Part shown: positions 1-9,567 of the stretch, in pieces
Numbering within the stretch: position 1 is the stretch's first letter
Layout: every line of letters starts with the position of its first letter
Origin: Streptomyces sp. WAC08241
Lineage (GTDB): Bacteria > Actinomycetota > Actinomycetes > Streptomycetales > Streptomycetaceae
Length of the DNA stretch: 64,000 bases
Assembly (NCBI GenBank): GCA_007858575.1
Contig: CP042279.1
Location: 124,001-188,000 of the forward strand
Direction of reading: 5' to 3'
Program-made: the position numbers and the translations under genes
Notes under the pieces: model-generated
The model's database searches: none
What the model was told of the DNA's origin: nothing
The model's input: the letters and a program-made list of their open reading frames with translations, nothing else

Positions 1-183
1 CTCGCCCGCCCCGGCTCCTGGTGGTCCAAGCGCTTCTACCGCCGCCGCCACCGGGCCAGGGCCCGCTCCCGGCTCCGCACGTACCGCCACGACCGGCGCT
101 GGACCAAGGTCCGCCGCCGCTTTCAGGACCTGATCGGCGGCTTCCAGGAGCGGGTCTCGGGGCCCGGCTCGGCTCCGCCCTGA
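1..183 (+). CDS. C-terminal fragment of an unidentified basic protein
   Basis: An open frame enters from the left edge and ends at TGA 181-183, giving about 60 residues. The tail is very rich in Arg (WWSKRFYRRRHRARARSRL and following), with a terminal FQDLIGGFQERV segment. I do not recognise the family; the missing upstream part would decide it. Its last 61 bases overlap the 3' end of the convergent membrane-protein gene on the minus strand. The composition is compatible with a cytosolic tail of a membrane or cell-wall protein, but that is inference. Confidence 0.5.
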   Translation, partial: LARPGSWWSKRFYRRRHRARARSRLRTYRHDRRWTKVRRRFQDLIGGFQERVSGPGSAPP

Positions 184-883
184 CGCCGCTCGCGCCGGGC
201 CAGGACCGCGATCAGGACGAGGACGGCGGCGATGGCCGCCAGGTGCTCCTTGCCCGCCAGGTTCGGCTTGATCACGACCTCCACGACCATCGCGAGGACG
301 ACCAGGCCGCCGGTCCAGCGGGCGCGGTAGCGCCGGCAGACGTAGACAGCGAGGCCCACGACGGCCGCCGACGGGCCGGTGTCGACCACCAGCGCGTCGG
401 AGGCCGGCAGGCCGAAGGGGCTGTCCGGGCCGATCGCGATGCCCACGCGCGCGTAGAGCGTGCCGGCCAGCGTGGCCAGATAGGCGACGGCGAGCGTCCG
501 CCACCGGCCGAGGCAGATCTCGGCGATCCCGAACACGAGCAGCACCTGCGCGAGGGCGCCCCAGACGGGCAGGTCGAGCGCGGGCACGAAGAGCGAGAGG
601 GGGTGCGGAGCAGTGCGAGCCAGAGCGGGTCCTCGGCCCGGACGAAACCGATGTCGTGGACCGGCCCGTAGCCCCAGTCCTGGTTCTGCACGAGCTGGAA
701 CAGGGCCGTGAGGCAGACCGCCGCCAGCGTCATCGGTATCGCCCGCCACCTCTTCGTGACGAGCGCCGTCCGCACGGTGGTGAACAGCGGCCCCCACTCG
801 CGGCGGGCGAACCGCCGGACGCCGCCGCCCCGGCCGCCCCGGCCACCCCGGCCGTCCCGTCCGTTCCGGGAGGACCCGCTCAA
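123..883 (-). CDS. Rhomboid-like integral membrane protein
   Basis: About 250 residues with several hydrophobic segments (for example VWGALAQVLLVFGIAEICLG, LAVAYLATLAGTLYARVGI and the segment around GLAVYVC). The region DTGPSAAVVGL resembles the rhomboid G-x-S-x motif, and a later KEHLAAIAAVLV could supply the histidine; proteolytic activity is not proven. The proposed TTG start at 883 overlaps the TGA of the upstream lysyltransferase-like gene (TTGA), suggesting translational coupling. The frame breaks near 605, where one C seems missing in a C run. The 3' end overlaps the gene entering from the left edge by 61 bp, so the exact stop deserves caution. Confidence 0.6.
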
Positions 884-2643
884 CGCCCGCCCTCCAGGTG
901 TCTGCGGTGCAGCCACTTCGGCAGCCCCGGGGCCTCCAGGAACCCTTCGGCCCGCCCGGCGGCCAGGCCGATGCGCAACAGGTCGGCGCTCTTCTCGAAG
1001 AGCATGAATCGGGGCTCCCAGATCGGTCGGTACTTGGCGTTGGCGCGGTACAGCGACTCGATCTGCCACCACCGGGAGAAGAAGCTGAGCAGCGAACGCC
1101 ACATCCGCAGCACCGGCCCCGCCCCGAGCTTCGAGCCGCGTTCGAAGACGGAGCGGAACATCGCGAAGTTCAGCGAGACCTGAGTGATCCCGATCTCTCC
1201 GGCGCGCTGGAGGAGTTCGATGACCATGAACTCCATCAGGCCGTTCTCGGCCTCCCGGTCGCGGCGCATCAGGTCGAGCGAGAGGCCCCGCGGCCCCCAC
1301 GGCACGAAGGAGAGCAGGGCCCGCAGCTCGCCCTGTCCGTCGGTGCACTCCAGCATCACGCAGCGGCCGTCCCCGGGGTCGCCGAGCCGGCCGAGCGCCA
1401 TCGAGAAGCCGCGCTCGGTCGCCCCGTCCCGCCAGTCGTCCGCCTTGCGCACCAGCGCGTCCATCTCCTCGGCGGGGATGTCCTCGTGGCGCCGGATCCG
1501 CACCTCGTACCCGGCCCGCTTGACCCGGTTGAAGGCCTGCCGGACCGTCCGCATGGCCCGCCCGTCGAGCGTGAACTCGCCGGTCTCCACGATGGCCTCG
1601 TCGCCCAGCTCCAGGGCGTCCAGACCGTGCCGGGCGTAGATCACCCCGGCCTCTCGCTCGCGCCCATCACCGCCGGGATCCAGCCGTGCTCGCGCGCCTC
1701 GGCCAGCCAGGGCTCGATGGCGCCCGGCCAGGCCTCGGGGTCCCCGATCGGATCGCCGGAGGCCAGGGAGACCCCGCCGACCACCCGGTAGGCGACGGCC
1801 GCCTTCTCGCTCGGCGACCACACCACGCTCTTCTCGCGGCGCAGCGCGAAGTAGCCGAGCGAATCGCGGTCCCCGTACTTGTCGAGCAGGGCCCGCAGCC
1901 GCCTCTCGTCCTCCCTCGGTCAGCGGGTCGACGGCCCGGCGGGAGCGGAAGGCGGCGAAGAGCACCGCGAAGAGCAGCAGCGTGGACAGGACGTTGATGG
2001 TGACGTCCACCCAGCCGGGGGTGTCGATCCCGGTGAAGCGCGAGTCGTCGGAGGCCAGCGTGACCAGCCGCATCAGGCCGTAGCGCCAGCGGTCCAGGAA
2101 GGTGGAGTGGCCGGAGGAGGTGTTGGTGACGGTCACCAGGACGGCGGCGAGCAGCGAGGTGACGAGCAGTCCGCCGACCGCCACGGCCGCGGCGAGCAGC
2201 GGGTTGGAGCGGTCGCCCTTCGCGTAGAACTCCTTGCGGCCGAGCAGCAGCGCGAGCACGAAGGCGGCGGTCAGGACCAGTGAGACCCAGTTCTGGGCGT
2301 GCTGCCGGATCTCCGGGAAGGACATCACCAGGGCGAAGAGCAGCAGGAAGAGCCCGCCGAGCACCAGGTTGAGGATCCACGCCGCCCGCTTGCGGCGGCG
2401 CATGGTGATCGCCAGGAAGAGGGTGAAGACCCCCGAGGCGAAACCGGCCGTCAGCAGGTACGGGGTGAAGTAGTCGTCCTCGTTGTGCCGGCGCAGGTCC
2501 TGTCCGAACGAGACCCAGACGGCACCCAGGAAGTTGATGAACGTGACGACGCGCAGGTACCAGACGGCGAACGCGGCGCTGCGCCGTGAACGGGCGGTGG
2601 TGCCCCGGGGCGCTTCTTCGGCGGACAAACGGACCTCTCCCAT
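880..2643 (-). CDS. Membrane protein with DUF2156 (phosphatidylglycerol lysyltransferase-like) domain
   Basis: The N-terminal half has about six membrane helices ([50 protein letters not shown] and others). The C-terminal half is a GNAT-like DUF2156 domain ([34 protein letters not shown]), as in MprF/LysX-type enzymes that transfer amino acids to phosphatidylglycerol at the membrane. An uninterrupted frame spans the gene, but its middle (about 1,660-1,915) is out of phase. The correct middle ([20 protein letters not shown]) lies in another frame, so two compensating indels sit near 1,917 and 1,655. ATG 2643 has no clear ribosome site; GGGAGAGG lies just before TTG at 2628, which may be the true start. 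Confidence 0.8.
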   Translation of the reverse strand: MGEVRLSAEEAPRGTTARSRRSAAFAVWYLRVVTFINFLGAVWVSFGQDLRRHNEDDYFTPYLLTAGFASGVFTLFLAITMRRRKRAAWILNLVLGGLFLLLFALVMSFPEIRQHAQNWVSLVLTAAFVLALLLGRKEFYAKGDRSNPLLAAAVAVGGLLVTSLLAAVLVTVTNTSSGHSTFLDRWRYGLMRLVTLASDDSRFTGIDTPGWVDVTINVLSTLLLFAVLFAAFRSRRAVDPLTEGGREAAAGPARQVRGPRFARLLRAAPREERGVVAEREGGRRLPGGRRGLPGLRRSDRGPRGLAGRHRALAGRGARARLDPGGDGREREAGVIYARHGLDALELGDEAIVETGEFTLDGRAMRTVRQAFNRVKRAGYEVRIRRHEDIPAEEMDALVRKADDWRDGATERGFSMALGRLGDPGDGRCVMLECTDGQGELRALLSFVPWGPRGLSLDLMRRDREAENGLMEFMVIELLQRAGEIGITQVSLNFAMFRSVFERGSKLGAGPVLRMWRSLLSFFSRWWQIESLYRANAKYRPIWEPRFMLFEKSADLLRIGLAAGRAEGFLEAPGLPKWLHRRHLEGGR

Positions 2644-2752
2644 GAAAAGCGATCATATGGGGCACCGCTTGCCGTGCGGCGACGCCGGAGGCGGCCGCAC
2701 GCGCGTCGCGTACGGCCGCCCCGGAGACGATCTGAATCCGCCGTGCTCCCCG

Positions 2753-3840
2753 TCAGGCCCCGGGAGTCCCCGGGGTCTCGCCGCCGTCGTCCGGAGTGGT
2801 CGGTTCCGGACGCTCGGGCAGCTCCGCGGCGAGGCGCCGCCGCGGCCTGGACCAGGGGAAGCGCGAGCAGTGCCCCGGTTCCCTCACCCACATGGACGCC
2901 GTGGTCGAGCAACGGGTTGAGCGCCATCCGGTCCAGTGCCTTCGCCTGCGCCGGCTCGCCGCTCACCTGGCCCGCCAGCCACCAGTCCGGCGCCCGAACG
3001 CCGCCCGCTGCGCCACGAGCGCGCAGGCCGCCCCGACCACGCCGTCCAGGATCACCGGCATCCGCCGCACCGACGCCTGGAGCAGGAAACCGGTCATGGC
3101 CGCCAGGTCCGCGCCGCCGACCGCCGTGAGCAGCGCCGACTGGTCGCCGAGGACCGGCCGGGCCCGGCGCAGCGCGTCCCGGATCGCCGCGCACTTGCGC
3201 ATCCACGCCAGGTCGTCGATCCCGGCGCCGCCCCGGCCGGTCACCACCGAGGCGTCCGTCCCGCACAGGGCCGCGATCAGCGTGGCCGCCGGGGTCGTGC
3301 CGCCGACGCTCAGGTCCCCGAGCACCACCAGGTCGGTGCCCGAGTCCGCCTCCTCGTCCGCGATCGCCACGCCGAGCCGGAGCGCGGCCGCGGCCTCCTC
3401 GGACGTCAGCGCGTTCTCCACGTCGATGCGGCCGCTGCCGCGCCGGATCCGGTGCCGCACGACCTCGGCGGGCAGCAGCTCCGGGTCGCAGTCCAGACCG
3501 GCGTCCACGACCCGCACCGGCACGTCCATCGACCGGGCGAGCACGGCCACCGGGCTCGCCCCGTCCAGGACCGCCCGCACCAGCTCGTGCGCGGTGCCGG
3601 CCCGGCGCCCCGACACGTCCAGCGAGGCCACCCCGTGGTCGCCCGCGAACAGGACGACCTTCGGCTGCCCGATCGCCCGCACCTTCACCGAGGCCTGCGC
3701 GGCGGACAGCCACTCGCCCAGCTCGTCGAGCCGCCCGAGCGCCCCCGGCGGCACCACGAGCCGCTCCCGGCGCTCCTCGGCGTCACGCCGTATCCCCCGT
3801 CGGGGCGCTCGATCAGATCGGAGAAGTCGTCCAGGTTCAC
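2753..3840 (-). CDS. cobT: Nicotinate-nucleotide-dimethylbenzimidazole phosphoribosyltransferase
   Basis: CobT makes alpha-ribazole phosphate from nicotinate mononucleotide and DMB for the lower ligand of cobalamin. Recognisable parts in order are NLDDFSDLIERPDGG, PPGALGRLDELGEWL, VVLFAGDHGVASLDVS, the nucleotide region LVVLGDLSVGGTTPAATL, and LLDHGVHVGEGTGALLALPL with the GEG glutamate expected at the catalytic position. The product ends in a Pro/Thr tail. Frame breaks near 3,790, 2,990 and 2,840 (G-run undercalls and one compound site). The GTG at 3840 begins the conserved VNLDDF sequence; in-frame starts at 3873 and 3885 are possible. It lies just downstream of cobU on the same strand, as a lower-ligand assembly cluster. 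Confidence 0.88.
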
Positions 3841-3886
3841 GGTTCCGCCTTGAGACACATCAGCCAGGGCCATCGGTGATCGCACC

Positions 3887-4436
3887 CTACCCGCGCAGGA
3901 CGAGCGCCTGCCCCGCGACCACGAGCAGCACCTGCTCGCACTCGTCCGCGAAGGACGCGTTCAGCCGGCCCAGCTCGTCCCGGAACCGGCGCCCCGACGC
4001 CGTCGCGGGCACCACGCCCGAGCCGACCTCGTTCGTCACCGCCACCACCGTGCGGCGCGTCGCCCGCACCGCCGCCACCAGCTCCGCCGTCCGCTCCCGC
4101 AGCGCCTTCTCCCCGCCGTCCGCCCACGCCCCGTCGTCCCAGGCGCCGACCTCGTCCATGGCGTGCGTCAGCCACAGCGACAGGCAGTCGATCAGGAGCG
4201 CGGGCCCGTCCTCCGCGAGCAGGGGCACGAGGTCGCAGGTCTCGGCGGTACGCCACGAGGCCGGCCGCCGCTCCCGGTGCAGGCCCACCCGCCGCGCCCA
4301 CTCCGGGTCCCCTCCCGGGACCCGCCGGTCGCCACGTACAGCACCTCGGGAAGGTCTCAAGCCGCCGCTCGGCCTCCACCGACTTGCCCGACCGGGCCCC
4401 GCCGGTCACCAGGGTCCGCCGGGGCGCGTCCGGCAC
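3887..4436 (-). CDS. cobU: Bifunctional adenosylcobinamide kinase / adenosylcobinamide-phosphate guanylyltransferase
   Basis: The N terminus carries the P-loop VTGGARSGKS. It is followed by HRERRPASWRTAE, the GTP/guanylyl-acceptor histidine region of the CobU family, and LLIDCLSLWLTHAMDE. Length (about 183 residues) fits the family. CobU phosphorylates adenosylcobinamide and activates it as the GDP derivative before CobS/CobT assembly. GTG 4436 follows directly on the TGA (4438-4440) of the MBL-fold gene, so the two are coupled. Frame breaks near 4,350 and 4,320 each need one extra base. No cobS (cobalamin synthase) is seen in this window. Confidence 0.88.
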
Positions 4437-4437
4437 C

Positions 4438-5084
4438 TCAGTGGTACTCGCCCGCGTACAGCGTCGTCCCGTCCGGCACCGCCCGCGCGCCCGCCGCCGC
4501 GAGCCGCCGGTCCAGCTCGGCGCCCGCCGGCGCGTCGTGGTCCAGGTGCGCCGCGATCACGTCCGTGGCCGGGCCGACGGCCCCGGTCGCCCGCAGCCGG
4601 GCGAGCCCGTCCGGACGGCCCGTCACATCGGCCACCACCACGTCGTACGGCGCCCGGTGGTCCTCGCCGAGCCCGGCCGGGCGCCGCCCGGCGGCAGGTA
4701 GAGCAGCCGCTCGCCGTCCGCCGAGGTCACCTCGTAGCCGGTGCCGGGGAGTCCATCGGCACCGCCCGCACCCGGTGTCCGCTGATGAGCGTCAACTCCC
4801 GTCCGTCCGGCACCCTCCCCGCCGTCGGCAGTCCGGCGGGCAGCTCCACGGCCGGTCCGTCGTGCGGATGCGTGAGCAGCACCTGTCGCACGCCCACGAG
4901 CGAGTGCCCGACCGGGCCGCCGCGAGGGCGGCCCCCGGGGTCAGGTCGAGCAGCAGGGCCCCGTCCACGAGCAGCGCGGTCGCGGCACGCGCGCGTGGCC
5001 CCCGGGAGAGCGCGCACACGGCGCAGGGGCAGTCGGGACGGGGAGGCCGAGCGGGGCGCCGGTGCCGAGCAGAGTCAGTTCCAC
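4438..5084 (-). CDS. MBL-fold hydrolase of the PqqB/PhnP-like type in a cobalamin cluster
   Basis: Starts MELTLLGTGAPLGLPRP at GTG 5084, with GGGAGG about eight bases upstream. A cysteine cluster DCPCAVC follows, then QVLLTHPHDGPAVELPAGL with the HxHxD-type metal motif, and a late segment VIAAHLDHDAPAGAELDRR with further histidines. The CxC..C cluster plus metallo-beta-lactamase core resembles PhnP/PqqB-like proteins. Streptomycetes often carry such a gene next to cobU; its substrate is unknown to me. The frame is interrupted at least near 5,040, 4,915, 4,750 and 4,690, all at C/G runs. Cytosolic; no signal peptide. Confidence 0.7.
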
Positions 5085-5175
5085 CCTCAGATCCTCCCGC
5101 GCCACCGCGAGGCGTGCGCGCCCGGCTACGCTGCGGGCAGGAAACCGATCATCCGGTGAGCGCCAGGAGGCGGAC

Positions 5176-5382
5176 ATGGCATGGACGTGGCGGTTCGAGA
5201 AGTCCGACGGCACCGAGGTCGAGCCGGTGGTGACACCCGAGGAGTTCACCACCCAGGGCGACGCGGAGAGCTGGATCGGCGAGCACTGGCGTGACCTCCT
5301 GAGCGGCGGCGCCGACCAGGTCACCCTCTCGGAGGACGGCACGAAGATCTACGGCCCGATGCCCCTGAACGCGGAGGGCTAG
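5176..5382 (+). CDS. Small conserved acidic protein, function unknown
   Basis: 68 residues starting MAWTWRFEKSDGTEVEPVV, with AGGAGG at 5165-5170 placing the start at ATG 5176. The protein is acidic (TPEEF, DAESWIGEHW, LSEDGTKIYG), has no membrane segment or signal peptide and reads cleanly without frame breaks. I recognise it only as a small protein of the kind conserved in streptomycetes. It is divergent from the cobalamin genes and convergent with the serine protease gene, with a terminator-like hairpin between them. Confidence 0.75.
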   Translation: MAWTWRFEKSDGTEVEPVVTPEEFTTQGDAESWIGEHWRDLLSGGADQVTLSEDGTKIYGPMPLNAEG

Positions 5383-5399
5383 GGCACCCGGCGACCGTG

Positions 5400-5436
5400 G
5401 AGGGGGTGCGGGGCCTCCGGGCCCTGCGCCCCCTTT
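5400..5436. terminator. Probable bidirectional terminator between convergent genes
   Basis: Arms GGGGGTGCGGGGCC and GGGCCCTGCGCCCCC around a TCC loop, with one G-T pair and a short T run after it on the plus strand. It separates the small acidic protein gene and the serine protease gene, which point at each other. Confidence 0.6.
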
Positions 5437-5444
5437 CGCGTCGG

Positions 5445-6524
5445 CTACATCTCGCCCAGCACGACCTCGGTCTTCTCCGTCTCCGTGCCCCGTACGTACG
5501 TCACCGCCACCTTCTCGCCCGGCTTCCGCGCGGCCAGTGCCTCCGACAGGGAGGTGATCGTGGTGACGTCGGCGTCGCCGAGCCGGGTGATCACGTCGCC
5601 CGGTTTCAGGCCCGCCTTGCCCGCCGCCCCGTTCGCCGGCGCCTCGACCACCGCGACGCCCGCCGGCTCGTAGTCGTCGTCCAGGACCGTGCGCCCGGTG
5701 ATGTTCAGGGCCGCCCGGCCCGAGTCCGTCACCTTGCCGTCCTTGATGATCTGGTCCGCGACCGTCCGCACCATCGACGCGGGGATGGCGAAGCCGATGC
5801 CGGGCGCCGAGCCGCCGCCCAGCTCGGGGTCGGACGCCGCCAGCGTCGGGATGCCGACGACCTGGCCGTCGAGGTTCACCAGGGCGCCCCCGCTGTTCCC
5901 CGGGTTGATCGCGGCCGACGTCTGCACCATGTTCCCGATGGTCGCGCCCGTGCCGCCGCCGGCCCGCCCTCGCTGACCGTCTCGGCCGGTGGCCGAGACG
6001 ATCCCCTGGGTCACGCTGCCGGAGAGGCCGAGCGGGGAGCCCATCGCGAGCACGATCTGCCCCATGTCGACCGCCGAGGAGTCCCCGAACTCCGCCGCCT
6101 TCAGCCCCTGCGGCACGGTTTCGAGCCGGATCACGGCGAGGTCCTGCTCGGGGTACGAGGAGACCAGCCGCGCCGTCACCGGCTGCCCGCCGGTGGCCGC
6201 CGTGACCTTGAAGCTCTTCTCCTGGCCGACCACGTGCGCGTTGGTGACCACGTGCCCCTTGGCGTCGTAGACGACCCCCGAGCCGAGGCTGTTCGCCGCG
6301 TCGATCTGCACGACCGACGGCAGGACGTCCTTGATGACGGCCCGGTAGTCGTCCTCCAGCTCGTTCGCGGAGCGCGGCGCCGCCGCCTGCGTCGACTGCC
6401 CGGGACCCGCCGCGTCCCCGGCGGAGGAGCAGCTCCCGACGAGCGCGGCGGCGCACGCCCCGGCGGTCAGGGAGAGGAGGAGACGACGCGTACGGGCGCG
6501 GGCGTGGGCACGGGATACGTCCAT
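5445..6524 (-). CDS. Secreted/lipoprotein trypsin-like serine protease with C-terminal PDZ domain (HtrA/DegP type)
   Basis: About 360 residues. The N-terminal signal (RRLLLSLTAGACAAALVGSC) ends in a lipobox-like VGSC. The S1C protease domain shows the triad: His in VTNAHVVGQ, Asp in DLAVIRLE and Ser in NPGNSGGALVN. A C-terminal PDZ segment (AGVAVVEAPANGAAGKAGL, KPGDVITRLGDADV) and a closing VTYVRGTETEKTEVVLGE are present. Such proteins work in envelope protein quality control outside the membrane. The stretch around 5,960-5,990 (GRDGQRGRAGGGTG) looks slightly off the family pattern and may hide compensating indels, though the frame stays open. Confidence 0.85.
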   Translation of the reverse strand: MDVSRAHARARTRRLLLSLTAGACAAALVGSCSSAGDAAGPGQSTQAAAPRSANELEDDYRAVIKDVLPSVVQIDAANSLGSGVVYDAKGHVVTNAHVVGQEKSFKVTAATGGQPVTARLVSSYPEQDLAVIRLETVPQGLKAAEFGDSSAVDMGQIVLAMGSPLGLSGSVTQGIVSATGRDGQRGRAGGGTGATIGNMVQTSAAINPGNSGGALVNLDGQVVGIPTLAASDPELGGGSAPGIGFAIPASMVRTVADQIIKDGKVTDSGRAALNITGRTVLDDDYEPAGVAVVEAPANGAAGKAGLKPGDVITRLGDADVTTITSLSEALAARKPGEKVAVTYVRGTETEKTEVVLGEM

Positions 6525-6609
6525 GTCCGGAGTATCCGTTCCGTCCCCGCCCCGGGCCCGGCGAGCGCACCCGATCAGGGGGCGCCCCGGCCCTCTCGCC
6601 CCGGCCCCG

Positions 6610-7385
6610 CTACCCCCGCACCCCGCACAGGTGCAGCAGCGTCGCTATTCGCCGGTACGGATCCGTCCGCCCCGCCCGCTCCTCGGCGGCGAAGAGCCGG
6701 TCCAGCTCGTCGGCGGCCGGCAGGCTCGTCTCGGCCGGGACGCCGTCCGTGAAGACCCGCACCCCGTACCAGGCGTGCAGCGGCGCCGCGATCCCCGCGA
6801 GCGTCGCCGTGAGCGCGTCGAGCCGGTCGGCCCGCACCTTCGCTCCGCCGTCGTCGGTGTAGACGTCCGAGTCGAAGCCCGCGAGCGCCCCCGCCCAGTC
6901 TCTCGGCGAGCCCCGGCCGCATGGCCAGGGCGTCGGCGTTCCGCACGACCAGGGAGAGCAGGCCCCCGGGGCCAGCATCCGGGCCAGGCCCGCGAGCAGC
7001 GCGTCCGGCTCGTCCGCGTACATGAGCACGCCGTGGCAGAGGACCACGTCGAAGCTGCCGGGCAGGAAGTGCACCCCGGTCTCGCGCCCGTCCCCTCGAT
7101 CATCCGGACCCGCTCGCGGATCCCGGCGGGCTCCGTCGCCAGCGACTCGCGGGCCGCCTTCAGGAGCTCGGGATCGGCTTCGAGGCCGGTCACGGTGTGA
7201 CCGGCCCTGGCCAGGCGCAGGGCCTGGGAGCCCTGCCCCATGCCCGCGTCGAGGATCCGCAGCCGCTGCCCCACCGGGTACCGGGCGGTTATCTGCTCGT
7301 CGAGCTGGCGCGCGACGATCTCGTGCCGGATGGTGTCGCGCAGCCCGCCCGTACCGGCGGGCCAGTGCGTGACGGCGGGCAGCAC
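6610..7385 (-). CDS. Class I SAM-dependent methyltransferase
   Basis: The Rossmann motif I is RILDAGMGQGSQALRLARAG, followed by TGLEADPELLKAARE (acidic ribose contact) and GSFDVVLCHGVLMY (motif IV region). The C-terminal half (DPYRRIATLLHLCGVRG end) matches small-molecule or tRNA-type methyltransferases of the Smt family. I do not know the substrate. GTG 7385 gives a start VLPAVTHWPAGTGG; the frame stays open further upstream but without a better ribosome site. Frame breaks near 7,095, 6,965 and 6,905 (the last looks like loss of two bases in GAGAGAG). Confidence 0.75.
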
Positions 7386-7450
7386 GGGTCCCGCCGCCTC
7401 CGACGCGGTCCCCCCGAACGCGGATCCGCCGACCTCCGAGCGGTCGGCGC

Positions 7451-8055
7451 TCAGGGCCGCTCTCCGCGCTTGACCTGCGGCTTCGGCAGCCGCAGACGGC
7501 GCATCTGGAGCGTCCGCATCAGACCGTAGGCCACGGCTCCGCGCTTCGGCTCGTTCGGGAAGCGGGCGTTGAGCTGCTTCCGGAGCCGGATCGAGATGCC
7601 GATCGAGTCGATGACGATCAGGATGATCACACCGAGCCACAGGAGCAGCGAGATGTTCTGCAGCGCCCGGTTGGCGTTGCCGAACAGCGAGAGGACGAGG
7701 ATCACCACGGCCATCGGCAGGAAGAACTCGGCGATCGCGAACCGCGAGTCCACGAAGTCGCGCACGAAGCGGCGCACCGGACCCTTGTCGCGGGCCGGCA
7801 GGTAACGCTCGTCGCCGTTGGCCAGCGCCTCGCGCTGACGGGACAGGTCCGAGCGGCGTGCCTCGCGCTGGCGCTTGGCGGCCTCCTTGCGGTCGAGCGG
7901 CACCGTCGAGGCGCGACGGCGTTGGTCTGCGCCTCGCTCCGCTTCGGCGTCGGGCGGCCCTTGGGGGCCTCGGGGTCGCGGGGCTGCTTGGTGGAGAGGT
8001 CCGCCGTCACCTTGTCGGTGGGGGCCTTCTCGTCCTTCGAACGGCTACGGAACAC
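7451..8055 (-). CDS. DUF3043 membrane protein
   Basis: About 200 residues. A charged N terminus (FRSRSKDEKAPTDKV, then DRKEAAKRQREARRSDLSRQ) is followed by two membrane helices (FFLPMAVVILVLSLFGNA and LLLWLGVIILIVIDSIGI) and a basic tail GLMRTLQMRRLRLPKPQVK. This layout is the DUF3043 family found throughout actinobacteria; function unknown. GTG 8055 is the likely start. One C is missing near 7,917, so a shorter open frame begins artificially at MPLDRKEA. It is divergent from pspA. Confidence 0.8.
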
Positions 8056-8323
8056 AAAACCCAAGGGTACGGGGTGGGGGCATGAACCCCATGCCGGGCG
8101 GGAACGATCCGCTAACGGACTGCGTCTTGGCCGGTACGTACGGGGAAGGGCGCGGGTTTCCCGGACTCCGCCTCCTCCCTGCGCGGGAGGGGACGCCGCA
8201 CGCAGTCGTCCTCGGGGAGGAGCGCATCCCACCCGAACAGTGCGGTAATGGAGTCGGGGCCCGTACTGTGGACCTTGTTGGAGAGCTGGAGCCGAGTCCG
8301 TCAGAAGGGGGCGCGCGAAGCCC

Positions 8324-9121
8324 ATGAGCGGTGTCATGAAGCGTATGGGGATGATCTTCCGCGCGAAGGCGAACAAGGCCCTTGACCGGGCCGAGGATCC
8401 GCGCGAGACGCTCGACTACTCCTACCAGAAGCAGTTGGAGCTGCTGCAGAAGGTGCGACGGGGCGTCGCCGACGTCGCCACCTCCCGCAAGCGGCTCGAA
8501 CTCCAGTTGAACCAGTTGCAGGGGCAGTCCGCCAAGCTGGAGGACCAGGGCCGCAAGGCGCTGGCGCTCGGCCGCGAGGACCTGGCGCGCGAGGCGCTGT
8601 CCCGGCGGGCCGCGCTCCAGCAGCAGGTCAGCGACCTGGAGGTGCAGCACCAGACGCTCCAGGGCGAGGAGGAGAAGCTCACCCTCGCCGCCCAGCGTCT
8701 CCAGGCCAAGGTCGACGCCTTCCGCACCAAGAAGGAGACGATCAAGGCGACCTACACGGCGGCCCAGGCCCAGACCCGGATCGCGGAGTCGTTCTCCGGC
8801 ATCTCGGAGGAGATGAGCGACGTCGGCCTGGCGATCCAGCGGGCCGAGGACAAGACCGCCCAGCTCCAGGCGCGCGCCGGCGCGATCGACGAGCTGCTCG
8901 CCTCGGGCGCCCTGGACGACCAGTCCGGGCTCGCGAAGGACGACATCCAGGCGGAGCTGGACCGGCTCTCCGGCGGTACGGACGTCGAGCTGGAGCTCCA
9001 GCGGATGAAGGCCGAGCTGGCCGGCGGCCCGTCGGCGCAGCAGGCGATCGAGGGCGGCAACGGCACGGCGGCTCCGCAGCACCAGAACCAGCAGCAGTCC
9101 CACCCGCGCTTCGAGAAGTAG
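8324..9121 (+). CDS. pspA: Phage-shock protein A / IM30 family protein
   Basis: 265 residues beginning MSGVMKRMGMIFRAKANKAL, almost entirely coiled coil (QLELLQKVRRGVADVATSRK, AQTRIAESFSGISEEM). This is typical of PspA/IM30/Vipp1 proteins, which oligomerise on damaged membranes and protect envelope integrity. The C-terminal tail is Gly/Gln-rich and disordered. The frame is intact. The gene for its PspAA partner follows after 39 bp, then a histidine kinase and regulator, suggesting an envelope-stress unit. About 270 bp separate it from the divergent DUF3043 gene, enough for its own promoter; TACTGT near 8,261 is a candidate -10. Confidence 0.92.
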   Translation: MSGVMKRMGMIFRAKANKALDRAEDPRETLDYSYQKQLELLQKVRRGVADVATSRKRLELQLNQLQGQSAKLEDQGRKALALGREDLAREALSRRAALQQQVSDLEVQHQTLQGEEEKLTLAAQRLQAKVDAFRTKKETIKATYTAAQAQTRIAESFSGISEEMSDVGLAIQRAEDKTAQLQARAGAIDELLASGALDDQSGLAKDDIQAELDRLSGGTDVELELQRMKAELAGGPSAQQAIEGGNGTAAPQHQNQQQSHPRFEK

Positions 9122-9160
9122 CCTCGGCTCTCCGGCGGAACCGGAAGGACAGGACGCGTC

Positions 9161-9438
9161 ATGATCGTACGGATCATGGGGAGGGCCAGTGGAAGCTGGC
9201 CGACAGCCACGTCACCGAGCTGGACGGGCTCGACGACGAACTGCTCGCAGAGATGGAGACCGGGGACGCGGACGGCTTCCGGCGGACGCTCGGCGCCCTC
9301 CTCGACGCCGTCCGCCGCCTCGGCGAGCCGCTCCCGGACGAGGACCTGGAGCCGTCGGAGCTGATCCTCCCGGCCCCGGACGCGAGCCTGGAAGAGGTCA
9401 GGGCGATGCTCTCCGACGGCGGCCTCATCCCGGGCTGA
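9161..9438 (+). CDS. PspA-associated protein PspAA
   Basis: About 92 residues: MIVRIMGEGQWKLADSHVTE, an internal DDELLAEMETGDADGFRRTL and the end EEVRAMLSDGGLIPG. This small acidic protein regularly follows pspA in actinobacteria and is known as the PspAA domain. One G is missing near 9,183 (GGGG for GGGGG), so the first eight codons are in a different frame from the rest. No membrane segment. It probably acts with PspA in the membrane-stress response (inference from family and position). Confidence 0.8.
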
Positions 9439-9567
9439 CCCCACCACCACGGATCCACCACGAAGGTCCCGGCCCCTCGAAGGGAACCGGGACCTTCGCG
9501 CTGCCGGGGCCCGGACCCCGCGCCCCGCAACCGGACCCGCGCCCTCCGCCCCGTACCGTTGCCTCCC

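Noticed and set aside
21..671. Long plus-strand ORF over the rhomboid-like gene
   Set aside because: Shadow frame: Pro/Arg/Gly-rich with no domain, while the minus strand encodes clear membrane helices.
2796..5159. 787-codon plus-strand ORF over cobT/cobU
   Set aside because: Low-complexity Ser/Arg/Pro translation antisense to recognisable cobalamin genes; a codon-bias artefact of high GC.
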